From: Solibacillus sp. FSL K6-1523
GTDB taxonomy: Bacteria > Bacillota > Bacilli > Bacillales_A > Planococcaceae
Assembly: GCF_038005225.1 (NCBI RefSeq)
Contig: NZ_JBBOSU010000001.1
Location: 3,832,001-3,896,000 of the forward strand
Length of the DNA: 64,000 nt
Direction: 5' to 3'
The stretch's first letter is position 1, and the number at the start of each line of letters is the position of its first letter. Positions 1-9,512 of this stretch are shown here, piece by piece. A program made the position numbers and the translations under genes. The notes under the pieces were generated by a model. That model did not search any database. It was not told where the DNA came from and saw only the letters and a program-made list of their open reading frames with translations.

Positions 1-225
1 GGGATTAAGCAAGAAACTATTGATATTATTAATTACTCAGGTGTAGATTTAGAACAGTGGTTGCGCGGTTTTGGTGATGTGACAACGAGCGTGTTAAAAA
101 GTGTCGATATAGTAAGGAGCCACCCATTAATGCCAGTTGGGGTTCCAATTCATGGACTAGTCATTGATCCAGGTACAGGAAAGCTCGATTTAGTTTCAGA
201 TGGTAATGGCTACTCTAAAAAATAA
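1..225 (+). CDS. Beta-carbonic anhydrase, C-terminal part
   Basis: The frame is open from base 1 to a TAA at 223-225, so only the last 74 residues are present. They end in a stretch reading RSHPLMPVGVPIHGLVIDP and then TGKLDLV. This resembles the C-terminal tail of small Gram-positive beta-class carbonic anhydrases (HPLxPxxVPVHGLxxDxxTGKL), which interconvert CO2 and bicarbonate with a zinc ion. The zinc-binding Cys/His residues lie upstream and are not visible. A strong hairpin follows directly, so this is the end of a transcription unit. The assignment rests on tail similarity only. Confidence 0.72.
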   Translation, partial: GIKQETIDIINYSGVDLEQWLRGFGDVTTSVLKSVDIVRSHPLMPVGVPIHGLVIDPGTGKLDLVSDGNGYSKK

Positions 226-241
226 AAACTTAAATTGAAAC

Positions 242-279
242 ACCCCCACCATTTTATGTTTCATCAAAGTGGTGGGGGT
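242..279 (+). terminator. Rho-independent terminator of the carbonic anhydrase gene
   Basis: A GC-rich stem of about 10 bp (ACCCCCACCA paired with TGGTGGGGGT) lies 17 bases after the stop codon. The T-run after it is short on the plus strand. The minus-strand side is also T-rich, so it may serve the convergent ABC permease gene too. Confidence 0.8.
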
Positions 280-307
280 TAAATTTGGCACTAAAAGTAT
301 TTCTTCA

Positions 308-1240
308 CTACGCAGTGACATCTCGTTTATTAAATACGATAAATGTAATGGTTAAGAAAATAACAGCATAAACAAAATTAACGGTAAGGGCTAAAGTTAA
401 CGTTGTACCCGGTATCATCGGTGTATAGTTTGTTGCATATTGACTTAAGTTCACATGCGTAATCCATACAAACTTAATAAACTCATAACGGCTTAATAAC
501 ATGACAACAATATTACTCATGAACGAGCTAAATAACGTCAAGCCAATAGCAAGTGAGCTTGATTTGAAAATAGTACCAATTAAAAATGCAAAGAAAATTG
601 ACATAAAGAAGCTACCAAATGATAAAAAGAACATTTCAAAATAGCTTGACCATACATCCATTTGTACTACTTGTCCTTCAATAACTTCTAATGGCGTTGA
701 CAACGCTGTCCCCCATAAAGTAGCACCAAGAATTGCAGACAAAATAATCGCTGATATATAAAGCGTTAATCCGAAAATAATCGTCGTTACTAATTTTGAC
801 AATAAGATTTTCCACCTTGCAATAGGTCTCGTTAACAGCATTTTAATTGTGCCTGTTGAAAATTCACTTGAAACAATTCCCGCTGCTACAGTTACGATAA
901 ATATCGTAATAACCATGGACACCACTTCTAACGTACTACTCATGAATGTATCCATCGTTGTTCCATTAGGTGCAATATTATGTTCAAGGCGGTATTCCTC
1001 AATCATAATCCGTTCATAATAATAGCTACCTGTAGATTCGTTTAAATCGTCTTCTTCAATTATCTTCTCAAAATCAGTAATCAATTGTTGTGAACTTTGC
1101 TGCCAACCCTCATTTACTGGATCATCATAATATTTTATAGCTGCCGCTGGTACGATGACTAACAGTAACATCAGTATAAGCATGACCCATGTACTCTTTT
1201 TCGCCCATAATTTAACCCATTCATTAACGACTAATTTCAT
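308..1240 (-). CDS. ABC-2 type transporter permease
   Basis: This is a 310-residue integral membrane protein with one N-terminal membrane segment (about residues 15-37), a polar outside loop of about 60 residues and a cluster of five or more C-terminal segments. That is the usual plan of bacitracin/lantibiotic-type ABC-2 permeases. The motif SSEFSTGTIKMLLTRP followed by RWKILLSK is typical of the coupling region of this family. The start is placed at ATG 1240, since GGTGGAGGTG lies 7-8 bases upstream; a GTG at 1255 sits inside that ribosome site. It overlaps the end of the ATPase gene by 17 bases, so translation is probably coupled. The pair would form an export or immunity-type transporter, substrate unknown. 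Confidence 0.85.
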   Translation of the reverse strand: MKLVVNEWVKLWAKKSTWVMLILMLLLVIVPAAAIKYYDDPVNEGWQQSSQQLITDFEKIIEEDDLNESTGSYYYERIMIEEYRLEHNIAPNGTTMDTFMSSTLEVVSMVITIFIVTVAAGIVSSEFSTGTIKMLLTRPIARWKILLSKLVTTIIFGLTLYISAIILSAILGATLWGTALSTPLEVIEGQVVQMDVWSSYFEMFFLSFGSFFMSIFFAFLIGTIFKSSSLAIGLTLFSSFMSNIVVMLLSRYEFIKFVWITHVNLSQYATNYTPMIPGTTLTLALTVNFVYAVIFLTITFIVFNKRDVTA

Positions 1241-2129
1241 CGATTGCACCTCCACCTGTCATTTCAAGGAATTGATCCTCTAATGTTTTATTATTCGGTT
1301 GAACTGCATAAACCTCAACTTCACTAGTAAGTTTCTTCAATAATGCAGGGATTTGTTGCTTTGGAATTTCTACATTAAAACCATTTTCATAAGCTGATAT
1401 TGTATAACCATCAAGTAATTGCATGAATCTTTCTTTTGGCTCTGCCTCGATATAATACATGCTTGATTCCGATGCGTTAATTTCTTTAATATCGATTAAT
1501 TCCCCGTTTTGAATAATAGCTACACGGTCACACATCAACTCTATTTCAGACAGTAGGTGACTCGAAACAACGATCGAAACCCCTTCTGTTTGTGCGATAT
1601 GGCGTAAATGCATTCGAAACTCACGAATACCTGCTGGGTCTAAACCATTTGTCGGTTCATCTAAAATTAAAAATTTTGGTCGATGTAAAAGGGCCTGTGC
1701 TAATCCTAAACGTTGGCGCATTCCTAACGAGTACGTGCTTACTTTTTCATTAATCCTTTTTTCTAACCCTACTTGACGAATGACCTCATCAATTCGCCCT
1801 TTTGTCACGCCTTCATGCATGCGTGCAAAATGTTGGAGGTTTTTATAGCCGCTCATAAATTTATACATTTCTGGATTTTCGACAATTACGCCAACCTGAT
1901 TTATTGCAGACTCATAATTTTTGGCTAATGACTTACCATCAATGATAACTTCCCCAGCAGTAGGATGCATAAGTCCTGTCATCATTCGAATTGTCGTCGT
2001 TTTTCCCGCGCCATTCGGTCCTAGAAATCCTGTAATTTGACCTGGAAAAAAATCGATACTCAAATCTTTAATAATGCGCTTATTTTTAATCGTCTTTGAT
2101 AAATTTTTCACTTGTACGATTGGTTTCAT
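1224..2129 (-). CDS. ABC transporter ATP-binding protein (ABC-2 exporter type)
   Basis: A 301-residue nucleotide-binding subunit. Walker A GPNGAGKTT lies near residue 38, the signature YSLGMRQRLGLAQALL near 134 and Walker B FLILDEPTNGLDP near 153, followed by a switch histidine in SSHLLSE. The roughly 80-residue C-terminal extension and the single nucleotide-binding domain fit the CcmA/BcrA/YxlF group that pairs with six-segment permeases. It is the first gene of a two-gene operon with the permease downstream. An AGAAGGGTGG ribosome site precedes the ATG. Substrate not predictable; such pairs often give antimicrobial peptide resistance. Confidence 0.9.
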   Translation of the reverse strand: MKPIVQVKNLSKTIKNKRIIKDLSIDFFPGQITGFLGPNGAGKTTTIRMMTGLMHPTAGEVIIDGKSLAKNYESAINQVGVIVENPEMYKFMSGYKNLQHFARMHEGVTKGRIDEVIRQVGLEKRINEKVSTYSLGMRQRLGLAQALLHRPKFLILDEPTNGLDPAGIREFRMHLRHIAQTEGVSIVVSSHLLSEIELMCDRVAIIQNGELIDIKEINASESSMYYIEAEPKERFMQLLDGYTISAYENGFNVEIPKQQIPALLKKLTSEVEVYAVQPNNKTLEDQFLEMTGGGAIDEISR

Positions 2130-2168
2130 TATATAAAGCCACCCTTCTAATAATTAGTAATTTTAAGG

Positions 2169-2228
2169 AAGTAAAATAACCCTTCCTAATCTACGTTCCA
2201 GATTAAGAAAGGTTGCATTATTTTACTT
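2169..2228 (-). terminator. Long hairpin overlapping the stop codon of the acetyltransferase gene
   Basis: AAGTAAAATAA at 2169-2179 pairs with TTATTTTACTT at 2218-2228. The inner arms (CTTCCTAATCT against AGATTAAGAAAG) also pair. The stem includes the TAA of the upstream minus-strand gene. There is no clean T-run after it, so it may be a weak terminator or an mRNA 3'-end structure. Confidence 0.5.
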
Positions 2229-2819
2229 TTTTTTGAAATCCTGTTGGAGCAATGCATACATATAGTGGTCTTCCCATTTTCCATTAATAAATAATAAATC
2301 CCTTAGTAACCCTTCCTGTTCAAAGCCTGCTTTTTCCAATACACGAACAGATGCTAAGTTTTGCGGAGAAACATATGCCTCCACACGATGTAAATTAATT
2401 GTTTGAAAAGCAAACCTTAACAAAATATTGACCGCCTCTGTTGCAATCCCTCTACCTATAAAATTTTTATCTATTGAATAACCAATAAAGCCACTTGAAT
2501 ACGGTAAACGTTTAATAGCATACAGCGAAATATGACCGATAAGCTGCTGTGATTGTAGATCATATATTCCAAATGAAAATTCTCTATTTGCTTGCAAAAG
2601 TTGGATACTTTCTAAAATTTTATTATACTGTGTTACCTCTGTATAATATTCATCCCGATGTAGTGGCTCATGGACTGACCAAAAAAACTTATTATCTGAA
2701 AGCAACTTAGCGAGTGCCTTTGCATCGGATTCAATAAAGGTACGCAACAAACACTGCTGTCCAACAAGTCGTACCATTGGATCACCTTTCTTTTGAAATA
2801 AATTAAATAAACTTTTCAT
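2223..2819 (-). CDS. GNAT N-acetyltransferase, RimJ/RimL type
   Basis: A 198-residue protein of the GNAT fold. It shows the acetyl-CoA region IGYSIDKNFIGRGIATEAV (a variant of the R/QxxGxG/A loop) and the family tail YVSPQNLASVRVLEKAGFEQEG, typical of RimJ/RimL-like enzymes that acetylate N-terminal alanine or serine of ribosomal proteins or small amines. ATG 2819 has a TAGGTG site 6 bases upstream. An equally plausible ATG at 2777, behind AAAGGTGATCC, would give 184 residues, closer to the family norm, and would drop a lysine-rich N-terminus. Single-gene unit; substrate unknown. Confidence 0.85.
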   Translation of the reverse strand: MKSLFNLFQKKGDPMVRLVGQQCLLRTFIESDAKALAKLLSDNKFFWSVHEPLHRDEYYTEVTQYNKILESIQLLQANREFSFGIYDLQSQQLIGHISLYAIKRLPYSSGFIGYSIDKNFIGRGIATEAVNILLRFAFQTINLHRVEAYVSPQNLASVRVLEKAGFEQEGLLRDLLFINGKWEDHYMYALLQQDFKKK

Positions 2820-2858
2820 CACAATTCACCTACGTATTCACCAATATAAAGGACATTA

Positions 2859-3704
2859 TTACTTTTTAACTTGTTTTCTTTTTTTACTTTTCTTTCGTTC
2901 CTTTGTATTTACTGGTAATTCAATAGTTGCAACAACTTCTTCCTCAGCCGCTTGTTGTGTTTCAAAAACATTTGTCATCTGCAAGCCTCTGCGCGTAGCT
3001 TCTTTTTCAATATGTTCAATAATCTCTTTTAATACTTGAACACGCGCATGGAATTTATTATTTCCTGAAATTAAATGCCACGGTGCATCTTCTGTATCCG
3101 TTTTTGCAAACATTTCATCTGCTGCTTCACTATACAAATCAAATTTTTCACGATTGCGCCAATCTTCATCCGTTAATTTCCATGATTTATACGGATCTTC
3201 TGCACGATCATTGAAGCGCTTTAATTGCTCCTCTGAATCAATGTGAATCCAGAATTTCATCATGATATAATCACCATCTGTTAATTGTGCTTCAAAATTA
3301 TTTATTTCTTCGTAAGCGCGTTTCCATTCATCTTCAGTCGCAAATTTTTCAATTCGTTCAACGAGTACACGACCATACCAAGAACGGTCAAATATCGCGA
3401 TTTGACCATGCTGTGGCAACTTACGCCAAAAACGGTGCATATAATGGTAACGAAGCTCGTGTGGTTGTGGGGCTGAAATAGGGTGTACAACTAGGCCTCG
3501 TGGGTCGATACGCTCTGTTAAACGTTTAATCGCGCCACCCTTACCAGCTGCATCCATCCCTTCAAAAGCTAAAATTAATCCGATTTTATTATTAAATAAA
3601 AACTGTTGCGCATTTAGCATTTCATATTGTAGAACTTTCAACTTTTTCTTGTACATTTTCTTATCTAATTCTAATGATAAATCCAAATCCTTTAATTGCT
3701 TCAT
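2859..3704 (-). CDS. ppk2: Polyphosphate kinase 2 family protein
   Basis: A 281-residue PPK2-family kinase, which moves phosphate between polyphosphate and nucleotides. Walker A GMDAAGKGG is at about residues 49-57. The FDRSWYGR motif (Walker B/lid area) and the PQPHELRYHYMHRFWRKLP stretch are both diagnostic of PPK2. The C-terminus is a lysine/arginine-rich tail (KERKKSKKRKQVKK), perhaps binding polyphosphate or nucleic acid. The ATG at 3704 is chosen because AAGGGGAGG lies 9 bases before it; a nearer ATG abuts the ribosome site. Class I or class III activity cannot be told apart by eye. Confidence 0.92.
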   Translation of the reverse strand: MKQLKDLDLSLELDKKMYKKKLKVLQYEMLNAQQFLFNNKIGLILAFEGMDAAGKGGAIKRLTERIDPRGLVVHPISAPQPHELRYHYMHRFWRKLPQHGQIAIFDRSWYGRVLVERIEKFATEDEWKRAYEEINNFEAQLTDGDYIMMKFWIHIDSEEQLKRFNDRAEDPYKSWKLTDEDWRNREKFDLYSEAADEMFAKTDTEDAPWHLISGNNKFHARVQVLKEIIEHIEKEATRRGLQMTNVFETQQAAEEEVVATIELPVNTKERKKSKKRKQVKK

Positions 3705-4009
3705 CTTTTTCATCCTCCCCTTGTTCAACTACTATTAGTTTACTTGAAATTATCTGAATTTGGTAATTTTCGTTCGTTTGTGCTTTTTTACACATATTTC
3801 TTTGTAAACGGAAGGATGGTTTTACTTTTTAATATAAATACAAATTGGACATACATTATTTTATTTGAATACCGGTCTTTTCACCTTCTAATTCCACTAG
3901 TTTTTATTTAAGTATGCTTCTTACCAATTTATGCTTTTAGCTTTTCAATTATTAGTATTTTCAATGTGCAATTCCCAATCAAAAGTCCATATAAAATAAT
4001 AAATTACAA
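3705..4009. other. Intergenic region, AT-rich
   Basis: Between ppk2 and the map terminator. It should hold the ppk2 promoter on the minus strand, but I see no clear -35/-10 pair, RNA element or small gene with a ribosome site. Confidence 0.4.
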
Positions 4010-4047
4010 AAAAATCGTAACGGCTAAAAAATGCCGTTACGATTTTT
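4010..4047 (-). terminator. Terminator of map
   Basis: A perfect 15-bp stem (AAAAATCGTAACGGC with its complement) and 8-base loop, followed on the minus strand by a T-rich run, one base after the map stop codon. Confidence 0.85.
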
Positions 4048-4048
4048 A

Positions 4049-4828
<780 letters not shown>

Positions 4829-4881
4829 CTACCCTACACTATAACATATATTGCAACATGGCGAAAATTCCTACCTACCAA

Positions 4882-4911
4882 TAAAAAGAGTGTCCCCAAT
4901 TCGAGACACTC
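4882..4911 (-). terminator. Terminator of thiT
   Basis: GAGTGTC/GACACTC stem at 4888-4911 followed on the minus strand by TTTTTATT. It lies 36 bases after the thiT stop. Confidence 0.75.
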
Positions 4912-4947
4912 CTCCATTTTTAGTTATTTATTTTATCGATTGTACCG

Positions 4948-5559
4948 TCAGCTGGATGTTGAACTTTCATTAATTGAAGCTGGGGATTTCCCTTTAATTG
5001 AGTCAAACGTTTTTAATAATCTTGGCGCAGTAGTGAATAATAATACCGCTACTATAGCTGTTAAAATCGTTGCTGGTAGCATATACGAAGTGTTATAAAT
5101 GATTGAATATTTCCATACATTTTCATCACCTGCATATTCCTTAAAGAATACAACACCTGCTATTAGGTGTGCGCTGAATCGTAAAAATCCACCGATGAAA
5201 ATTCCGATGACAATATAAGTCGTCATTTTCGCTTTGTTTAATGCTTGTGATGCTTCAAGTAATGGTTTGCGTACAATAGCAGCTAACCCCACCACTGTAA
5301 AAGCAATACCGTAATCAAGTAGTGCCTGTACCCAATGTGCAATAAAGGCACCGAATGCCATTTGTAAAATCCCAATAATTAACCCTGTTGCCAAACCTGC
5401 TACTATGCCCCAACGAATCGCCATTAATACGATAGGTAGCATGACAAAGCTAATGGATCCACCTTGTGCCCACAAGCTAAACGAAAACTGGTCTAACACT
5501 AGCCCGATGGCAGCAAAAATTGCAATTTCCACCATCATTAATAATTTCTTTTTGTCCAA
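4948..5559 (-). CDS. thiT: Thiamine ECF transporter substrate-binding subunit ThiT
   Basis: A 203-residue six-segment membrane protein of the ECF S-component type. It captures thiamine and works with a shared energising module (EcfA/A'/T), which is not in this window. Family-specific stretches are WAQGGSISFVMLPI, HWVQALLDYGIAFTVVGLA and RFSAHLIAGVVFF, which supply thiamine contacts in ThiT. The start is TTG 5559, 7 bases behind AAGGAGGAGA. Longer reading frames run into the riboswitch terminator and are not real. The upstream TPP riboswitch confirms the substrate. A serine-rich tail follows the last membrane segment. Confidence 0.93.
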   Translation of the reverse strand: MDKKKLLMMVEIAIFAAIGLVLDQFSFSLWAQGGSISFVMLPIVLMAIRWGIVAGLATGLIIGILQMAFGAFIAHWVQALLDYGIAFTVVGLAAIVRKPLLEASQALNKAKMTTYIVIGIFIGGFLRFSAHLIAGVVFFKEYAGDENVWKYSIIYNTSYMLPATILTAIVAVLLFTTAPRLLKTFDSIKGKSPASINESSTSS

Positions 5560-5603
5560 AATAAATCTCCTCCTTTTTTCGATGTAAAAAGTGAGAAGGA
5601 ATA

Positions 5604-5640
5604 GAAAAAAACGATAGCAGGACAGAGCCTGACTATCGTT
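5604..5640 (-). terminator. Riboswitch-controlled terminator upstream of thiT
   Basis: Stem AACGATAGTCAGG/CCTGCTATCGTT with a T-run of seven on the minus strand, between the TPP aptamer and the thiT ribosome site. It is the likely expression platform: thiamine pyrophosphate binding favours termination. Confidence 0.9.
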
Positions 5641-5657
5641 TATTAGTCGGTTTCTAT

Positions 5658-5748
5658 CCACATCCCTACGCAAGTGTTAACTTACAGGTTCAAAGAGTCC
5701 GTGCATTACGTGCACAATCTCAGCCAACAAATTTGGCACCCCTTGTGG
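5658..5748 (-). ncRNA. TPP riboswitch (THI element)
   Basis: On the minus strand the conserved blocks appear in order: an ACCACAAGGGGTGCC start, GGCTGAGA, a variable GC hairpin, GGACTCTTTGAACCTG, and the closing TGCGTAGGGATGTGG that pairs with the start. This is the THI-box consensus. It precedes a terminator and thiT, so thiamine uptake should fall when TPP is plentiful. Confidence 0.97.
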
Positions 5749-5778
5749 TTACATCTTTTTAATTGTTCAGACTACTCA

Positions 5779-5807
5779 ATTATATCCAGTTGTAGTAAAA
5801 TTATCAA
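5779..5807 (-). promoter_or_regulatory. SigA-type promoter of the TPP riboswitch-thiT unit
   Basis: Minus strand TTGATA at 5802-5807, a 17-base spacer, and a perfect TATAAT at 5779-5784. It lies about 30 bases upstream of the aptamer. Confidence 0.85.
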
Positions 5808-5878
5808 TACTATATTTTTTTGTTACGGCTCGATAACTTAGTACATTTTCGAATATAAAAGTAAAGGAGTTGACCTTT

Positions 5879-6205
5879 TTGGATAATTCAAAAGGTTTGA
5901 GTGCAATTGGCTATTTAAGTATCTTTTTTGCGCCATTCATTGTCCCGTTATTTATATTTTTGGTGAGTAAGGAACAAGTTGTTCGCTCTCATGCCAAACG
6001 CGCTTTTATTTCACATTCAGTCCCGTTCGTTTTAGGTATTATATTTTTACTATTATTTGTTTCAGCATCATTTTTCGCATTATATACAACCTCTTTTAAT
6101 GGAAATACTTTTTTACTTTCCGCAATTATTTTTATTTTGTACCTTCTTCTATTCATTTCCATTGCCATTTGGAACTTAGTGCAAGCCATTAAAGTATTGC
6201 GTTAA
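5879..6205 (+). CDS. DUF4870 family small membrane protein
   Basis: A 108-residue protein starting NSKGLSAIGYLSIFFAPF, the typical opening of DUF4870 proteins, followed by HAKRAFISH and three strongly hydrophobic segments (about residues 10-30, 45-68 and 77-100). Function unknown in the family. The TTG start at 5879 has AAAGGAG 9 bases upstream; a TTG at 5870 touches the ribosome site and is unlikely. It is divergent from thiT. Confidence 0.85.
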   Translation: MDNSKGLSAIGYLSIFFAPFIVPLFIFLVSKEQVVRSHAKRAFISHSVPFVLGIIFLLLFVSASFFALYTTSFNGNTFLLSAIIFILYLLLFISIAIWNLVQAIKVLR

Positions 6206-6269
6206 TGTTTTTTAAATTGGACATACTAATTATAAAATCCAATAAAAGAAGCTAAAGGAGTGCTCCATT

Positions 6270-6380
6270 ATGAAGCTAAAAAAAATAATAAAAACCGCCA
6301 TTAAATATGCACCTATTGTATATCCAATCGTCAGAAAATTAATTGATAATCGATCAAAGTCAAAGCATCTAAAAATGTGA
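6270..6380 (+). CDS. Small basic protein, 36 residues
   Basis: An ATG at 6270 is preceded by a near-perfect AAAGGAGTG site 7 bases away and opens a 36-codon frame ending TGA at 6380. The product is very basic, starting MKLKKIIKTAIKYAP and ending in RSKSKHLKM, with a short hydrophobic middle (IVYPIV). It may be an amphipathic membrane-associated peptide. It is too short for most gene callers. It lies 64 bases after the DUF4870 gene and before a terminator, so both are probably on one transcript. Function unknown. Confidence 0.7.
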   Translation: MKLKKIIKTAIKYAPIVYPIVRKLIDNRSKSKHLKM

Positions 6381-6413
6381 ACATAATTGCTGGATACCAT
6401 TTATATATGCATA

Positions 6414-6447
6414 AAAAACCATTTTGCACGCCGTCAAAATGGTTTTT
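6414..6447. terminator. Bidirectional terminator between the small gene and sbcC
   Basis: AAAAACCATTTTG pairs perfectly with CAAAATGGTTTTT. Runs of A before and T after make it usable on both strands. Confidence 0.85.
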
Positions 6448-6455
6448 CTGTGTTC

Positions 6456-9400
6456 TTATTTTATAATAATCTCCGTTTTACTATGCCCTTCTTTTAGCTT
6501 TTGCACTTGTAATATGGCTGGCATTGCTGCTTTTAATTCGGCAACATGTGAAATGACACCAATTAATCGCCCTGTTTGTTGCAAATCGATTAAAATATCA
6601 ATCGCTTTTCGGAGTGATTCCTCATCTAATGTTCCGAAGCCTTCATCAATAAACATCGTATCAATGTGGACGCTTCCTTGCACACTTTGAATAACATCCG
6701 CCATTCCTAATGCAAGGGCAAGTGAAGCATTGAATTTTTCCCCGCCAGAAAGTGTTTTAACATCGCGCGTTTGCCCTGTATTACTGTCAAATACATCAAT
6801 GCTTAGTCCACTTTGCGCATTTCCTTCCTTACGTCCCGTTGACTTTAAGAAATATTGACCATTCGATAACACACGCAATCGCTCATTCGCTGCATGTGTC
6901 ACTTTTTCTAAATAACCAATTTGTGCAAAGCGTTCAAATGAAATTTTCGCTTCATTTTGGCCACGTATGACATCATAAATTTGCTCTACTTGAATTAACT
7001 TTTCTTTATATTGCTCAATTTCAGTTGCTACTTTTTGCAGTCGAATTTTCGTTGTTCGGCATTGCTCTACATATGATTCAGCCTGTTTAAAGTCTGCATA
7101 TAGCTTCTCAAATTGTTCATTCAATTCATTAATTTTCTGCGCCCATGCCGTTAAATCAACAGGTTCTTTCCCTGCTAATTGAGCAGAATCTTCCGCGATT
7201 TGAACGGCAATTGTATGCATCTTTTGTCGGAACTCTTCAATTTTTTGACGTATTTGTTGCTGGACTTCCATCGTTAAAATCGAATTTTTATAGCTTGTCT
7301 CGTCTGCAAACTCGGCATTTTCTAGCGCTAATAAATATTCTGATTTCGCCTTTGATTCCTCTTGAAGCTGGTCAATTTCCCGCCCCTTAGCATGTTCAAA
7401 ATTTGCTGCACATGTTTTTTCTTTTAATTGTGCTTGTTGTAGATGTTGGGTAGCTTGGTCAATTTCCCTTTTTAAAGTTTCATGCTTCAATTGCTCCGCC
7501 TGTAATGCTGCATTCACTTGTTGCACCGTTGTAAATTGTGGCAGCATCGACTTTTCACTTTGCTCTAGTTTTCCTTGTTCCAGAGCTAATTGCGTATTTA
7601 CATTCGTTACATAAGTACGCCCTTTATCTATACGAGTTTGCAATGCCTCTAGCTGTTTAGCAAGCACTTCTTGCGTTTGTTTTTCTGTTACTAATTGTGC
7701 CTGTTGCTGCTTCATTTTTTGCAATGCTTGTGCCAACTCGTTTGTCGTTTGTTCATATTGTAATAGCGCATCGATCGTTACTTGTTGTTCGTCAAGCTGC
7801 TTCTGCTTTAATTGTAAATTTCTTAACTCAATATCGAGCTTCGATTTCACCTGATAATATTGTTGCAGCATATGTTCTGCATTTTTTCGCAAGTCATCCA
7901 CAACATGTTCTTCAACCACCGCTGTTTCTTGATTATGCACAGTTGGATGTTCAAAACTACCACATACTGGGCAAGCTTCTCCGGCTATTAATGTAGACGC
8001 AATAAATGCCGCTTGGTTTTGACGGATTTGTTGCTCCACTTGCTTTACTTGTTGTTGTGCATCTTCGGCAACTTTTTGCTTTTGAGAAACTCCATCTTGC
8101 AATGCTTGTACGCTATTTGATAACTGAATTGTTTCTTTTATATTGTTTATTTTTTGTACGATATCCGCATGTTCTTCAAATGTTTTCTGATAAGGAACAA
8201 TATCGTCTTCTAACTGTTTAATGAGCGCTTGTTGATTTGTTTTTCTCCCTGTTAAATCTAGTTGCTCAGCTGACAATTCAGCAAACAACTTTTCCGCCTT
8301 CCCCTTTTCACTTTCCAACTTGTTGACTGCTAATTTAATATCATCCATGGAACGATAAATCGGTAAAATTTGTTCCAATTGTGAAATGGTTTTAGCATAC
8401 GTTGTGAGTAATGGGGCTTGTTTTTGTTGCTCATCAAAGCTGATTGACGCTTGAGATAATAGCTCTTGTGCATTTGTTTGTTCAGTCGTTGCACGTACCA
8501 ACGTTTCTTTTGCCAATGATAGTTGCGTTTTTGCTCGCTCATAATCACGTTCAAAAGGCGTAATTTGACTCGCTTTTACCGCCAATTCAATTTGATTAGC
8601 TTGTTCCCCAAAATAAGCTTCCCGCTGCTTTAATTCGGCTAATTGAATTTGGCGTTGCTTAAATTTCTCAATACGGTCATTTAGAATTTTCTGCTCACTA
8701 AACTGTTCATTTTGCTGCTTTAAATCTTTCTTCAACACCTCATAACGACTATTTAGCTCGGCTGCTAACGTTACATAATGCTGTTCTTCCACAGCTAATG
8801 CTTGTTCAACTTGATACATATTGATGGCATCACCATTAATTATTGCAAAAAGCTCAGATTCACGCTCAGGCAATCTATTTTTTATTTCATAAATAGTCTG
8901 ATCCTGTTGCATTTTTGCCTGATCGTACATATTTTCCGCAAGTTTCTTTTTATCTTTTAATAGCTCGACCATTTTTGTAAATCGCTCTGTTTTAAAAATC
9001 TTGCGGAAAATTTCTTCTTTATGCTTCGATTCAGAAGTTAATAGCTTTTGGAATTCTCCTTGTGGCAGCATAACAATTTGATTAAACTGTGATTGTGTTA
9101 ATCCGATAAGTTCCTCAACCTTTGACTGGACAAGCTTCACTTGAAATTTCTCAACAGCAGGTACCTCTTTCCCACCCGTAATATCATAAAATTCCCGTTT
9201 TGCACTCGCTCCATCATGTCCAAATTTACGCCAAATTCGATAAATTCGACCCCTTACTTCAAAAATAAGCTCGACTTCCGTATCCATTTCCGGTTCTGCA
9301 AAATCACTTCTTAAAAAGAATGATTTTTCCCGGTCCTCACCACTACCTGAGTCATAAAGAGCAAACGTAATCGCATCAAAAATCGTCGTTTTTCCTGCAC

Positions 9401-9512
9401 CCGTAGATCCAGAAACGACAAAAATGCCATGTTCATGTAGCTTTGTAAAATCAATGACTTCCTTCTCTTTATAAGGACCAAATGCACTCATAGACAGCTT
9501 TAGCGGCTTCAT
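6456..9512 (-). CDS. sbcC: Exonuclease subunit SbcC (Rad50-like ATPase)
   Basis: A 1018-residue SMC-like ATPase that acts with SbcD on hairpins and protein-blocked DNA ends. Walker A GSTGAGKT lies at residues 35-42. Long glutamine/lysine-rich coiled coils run from about 180 to 850, interrupted by a CPVCG zinc hook at 514-518. At the C-terminus come the signature LSGGEKFNASLALALG and a Walker B/D-loop reading DTMFIDEGFGTLDEES. The length matches B. subtilis-type SbcC. Its ATG follows the sbcD stop codon with no gap, so the two are translationally coupled. Confidence 0.97.
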   Translation of the reverse strand: MKPLKLSMSAFGPYKEKEVIDFTKLHEHGIFVVSGSTGAGKTTIFDAITFALYDSGSGEDREKSFFLRSDFAEPEMDTEVELIFEVRGRIYRIWRKFGHDGASAKREFYDITGGKEVPAVEKFQVKLVQSKVEELIGLTQSQFNQIVMLPQGEFQKLLTSESKHKEEIFRKIFKTERFTKMVELLKDKKKLAENMYDQAKMQQDQTIYEIKNRLPERESELFAIINGDAINMYQVEQALAVEEQHYVTLAAELNSRYEVLKKDLKQQNEQFSEQKILNDRIEKFKQRQIQLAELKQREAYFGEQANQIELAVKASQITPFERDYERAKTQLSLAKETLVRATTEQTNAQELLSQASISFDEQQKQAPLLTTYAKTISQLEQILPIYRSMDDIKLAVNKLESEKGKAEKLFAELSAEQLDLTGRKTNQQALIKQLEDDIVPYQKTFEEHADIVQKINNIKETIQLSNSVQALQDGVSQKQKVAEDAQQQVKQVEQQIRQNQAAFIASTLIAGEACPVCGSFEHPTVHNQETAVVEEHVVDDLRKNAEHMLQQYYQVKSKLDIELRNLQLKQKQLDEQQVTIDALLQYEQTTNELAQALQKMKQQQAQLVTEKQTQEVLAKQLEALQTRIDKGRTYVTNVNTQLALEQGKLEQSEKSMLPQFTTVQQVNAALQAEQLKHETLKREIDQATQHLQQAQLKEKTCAANFEHAKGREIDQLQEESKAKSEYLLALENAEFADETSYKNSILTMEVQQQIRQKIEEFRQKMHTIAVQIAEDSAQLAGKEPVDLTAWAQKINELNEQFEKLYADFKQAESYVEQCRTTKIRLQKVATEIEQYKEKLIQVEQIYDVIRGQNEAKISFERFAQIGYLEKVTHAANERLRVLSNGQYFLKSTGRKEGNAQSGLSIDVFDSNTGQTRDVKTLSGGEKFNASLALALGMADVIQSVQGSVHIDTMFIDEGFGTLDEESLRKAIDILIDLQQTGRLIGVISHVAELKAAMPAILQVQKLKEGHSKTEIIIK

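Noticed and set aside
3285-3490. Three overlapping 60-codon frames within ppk2 on both strands
   Set aside because: All lie inside the ppk2 coding region and lack ribosome sites.
5560-5673. N-terminal extension of thiT
   Set aside because: It translates the riboswitch terminator; the TTG at 5559 has a perfect ribosome site.
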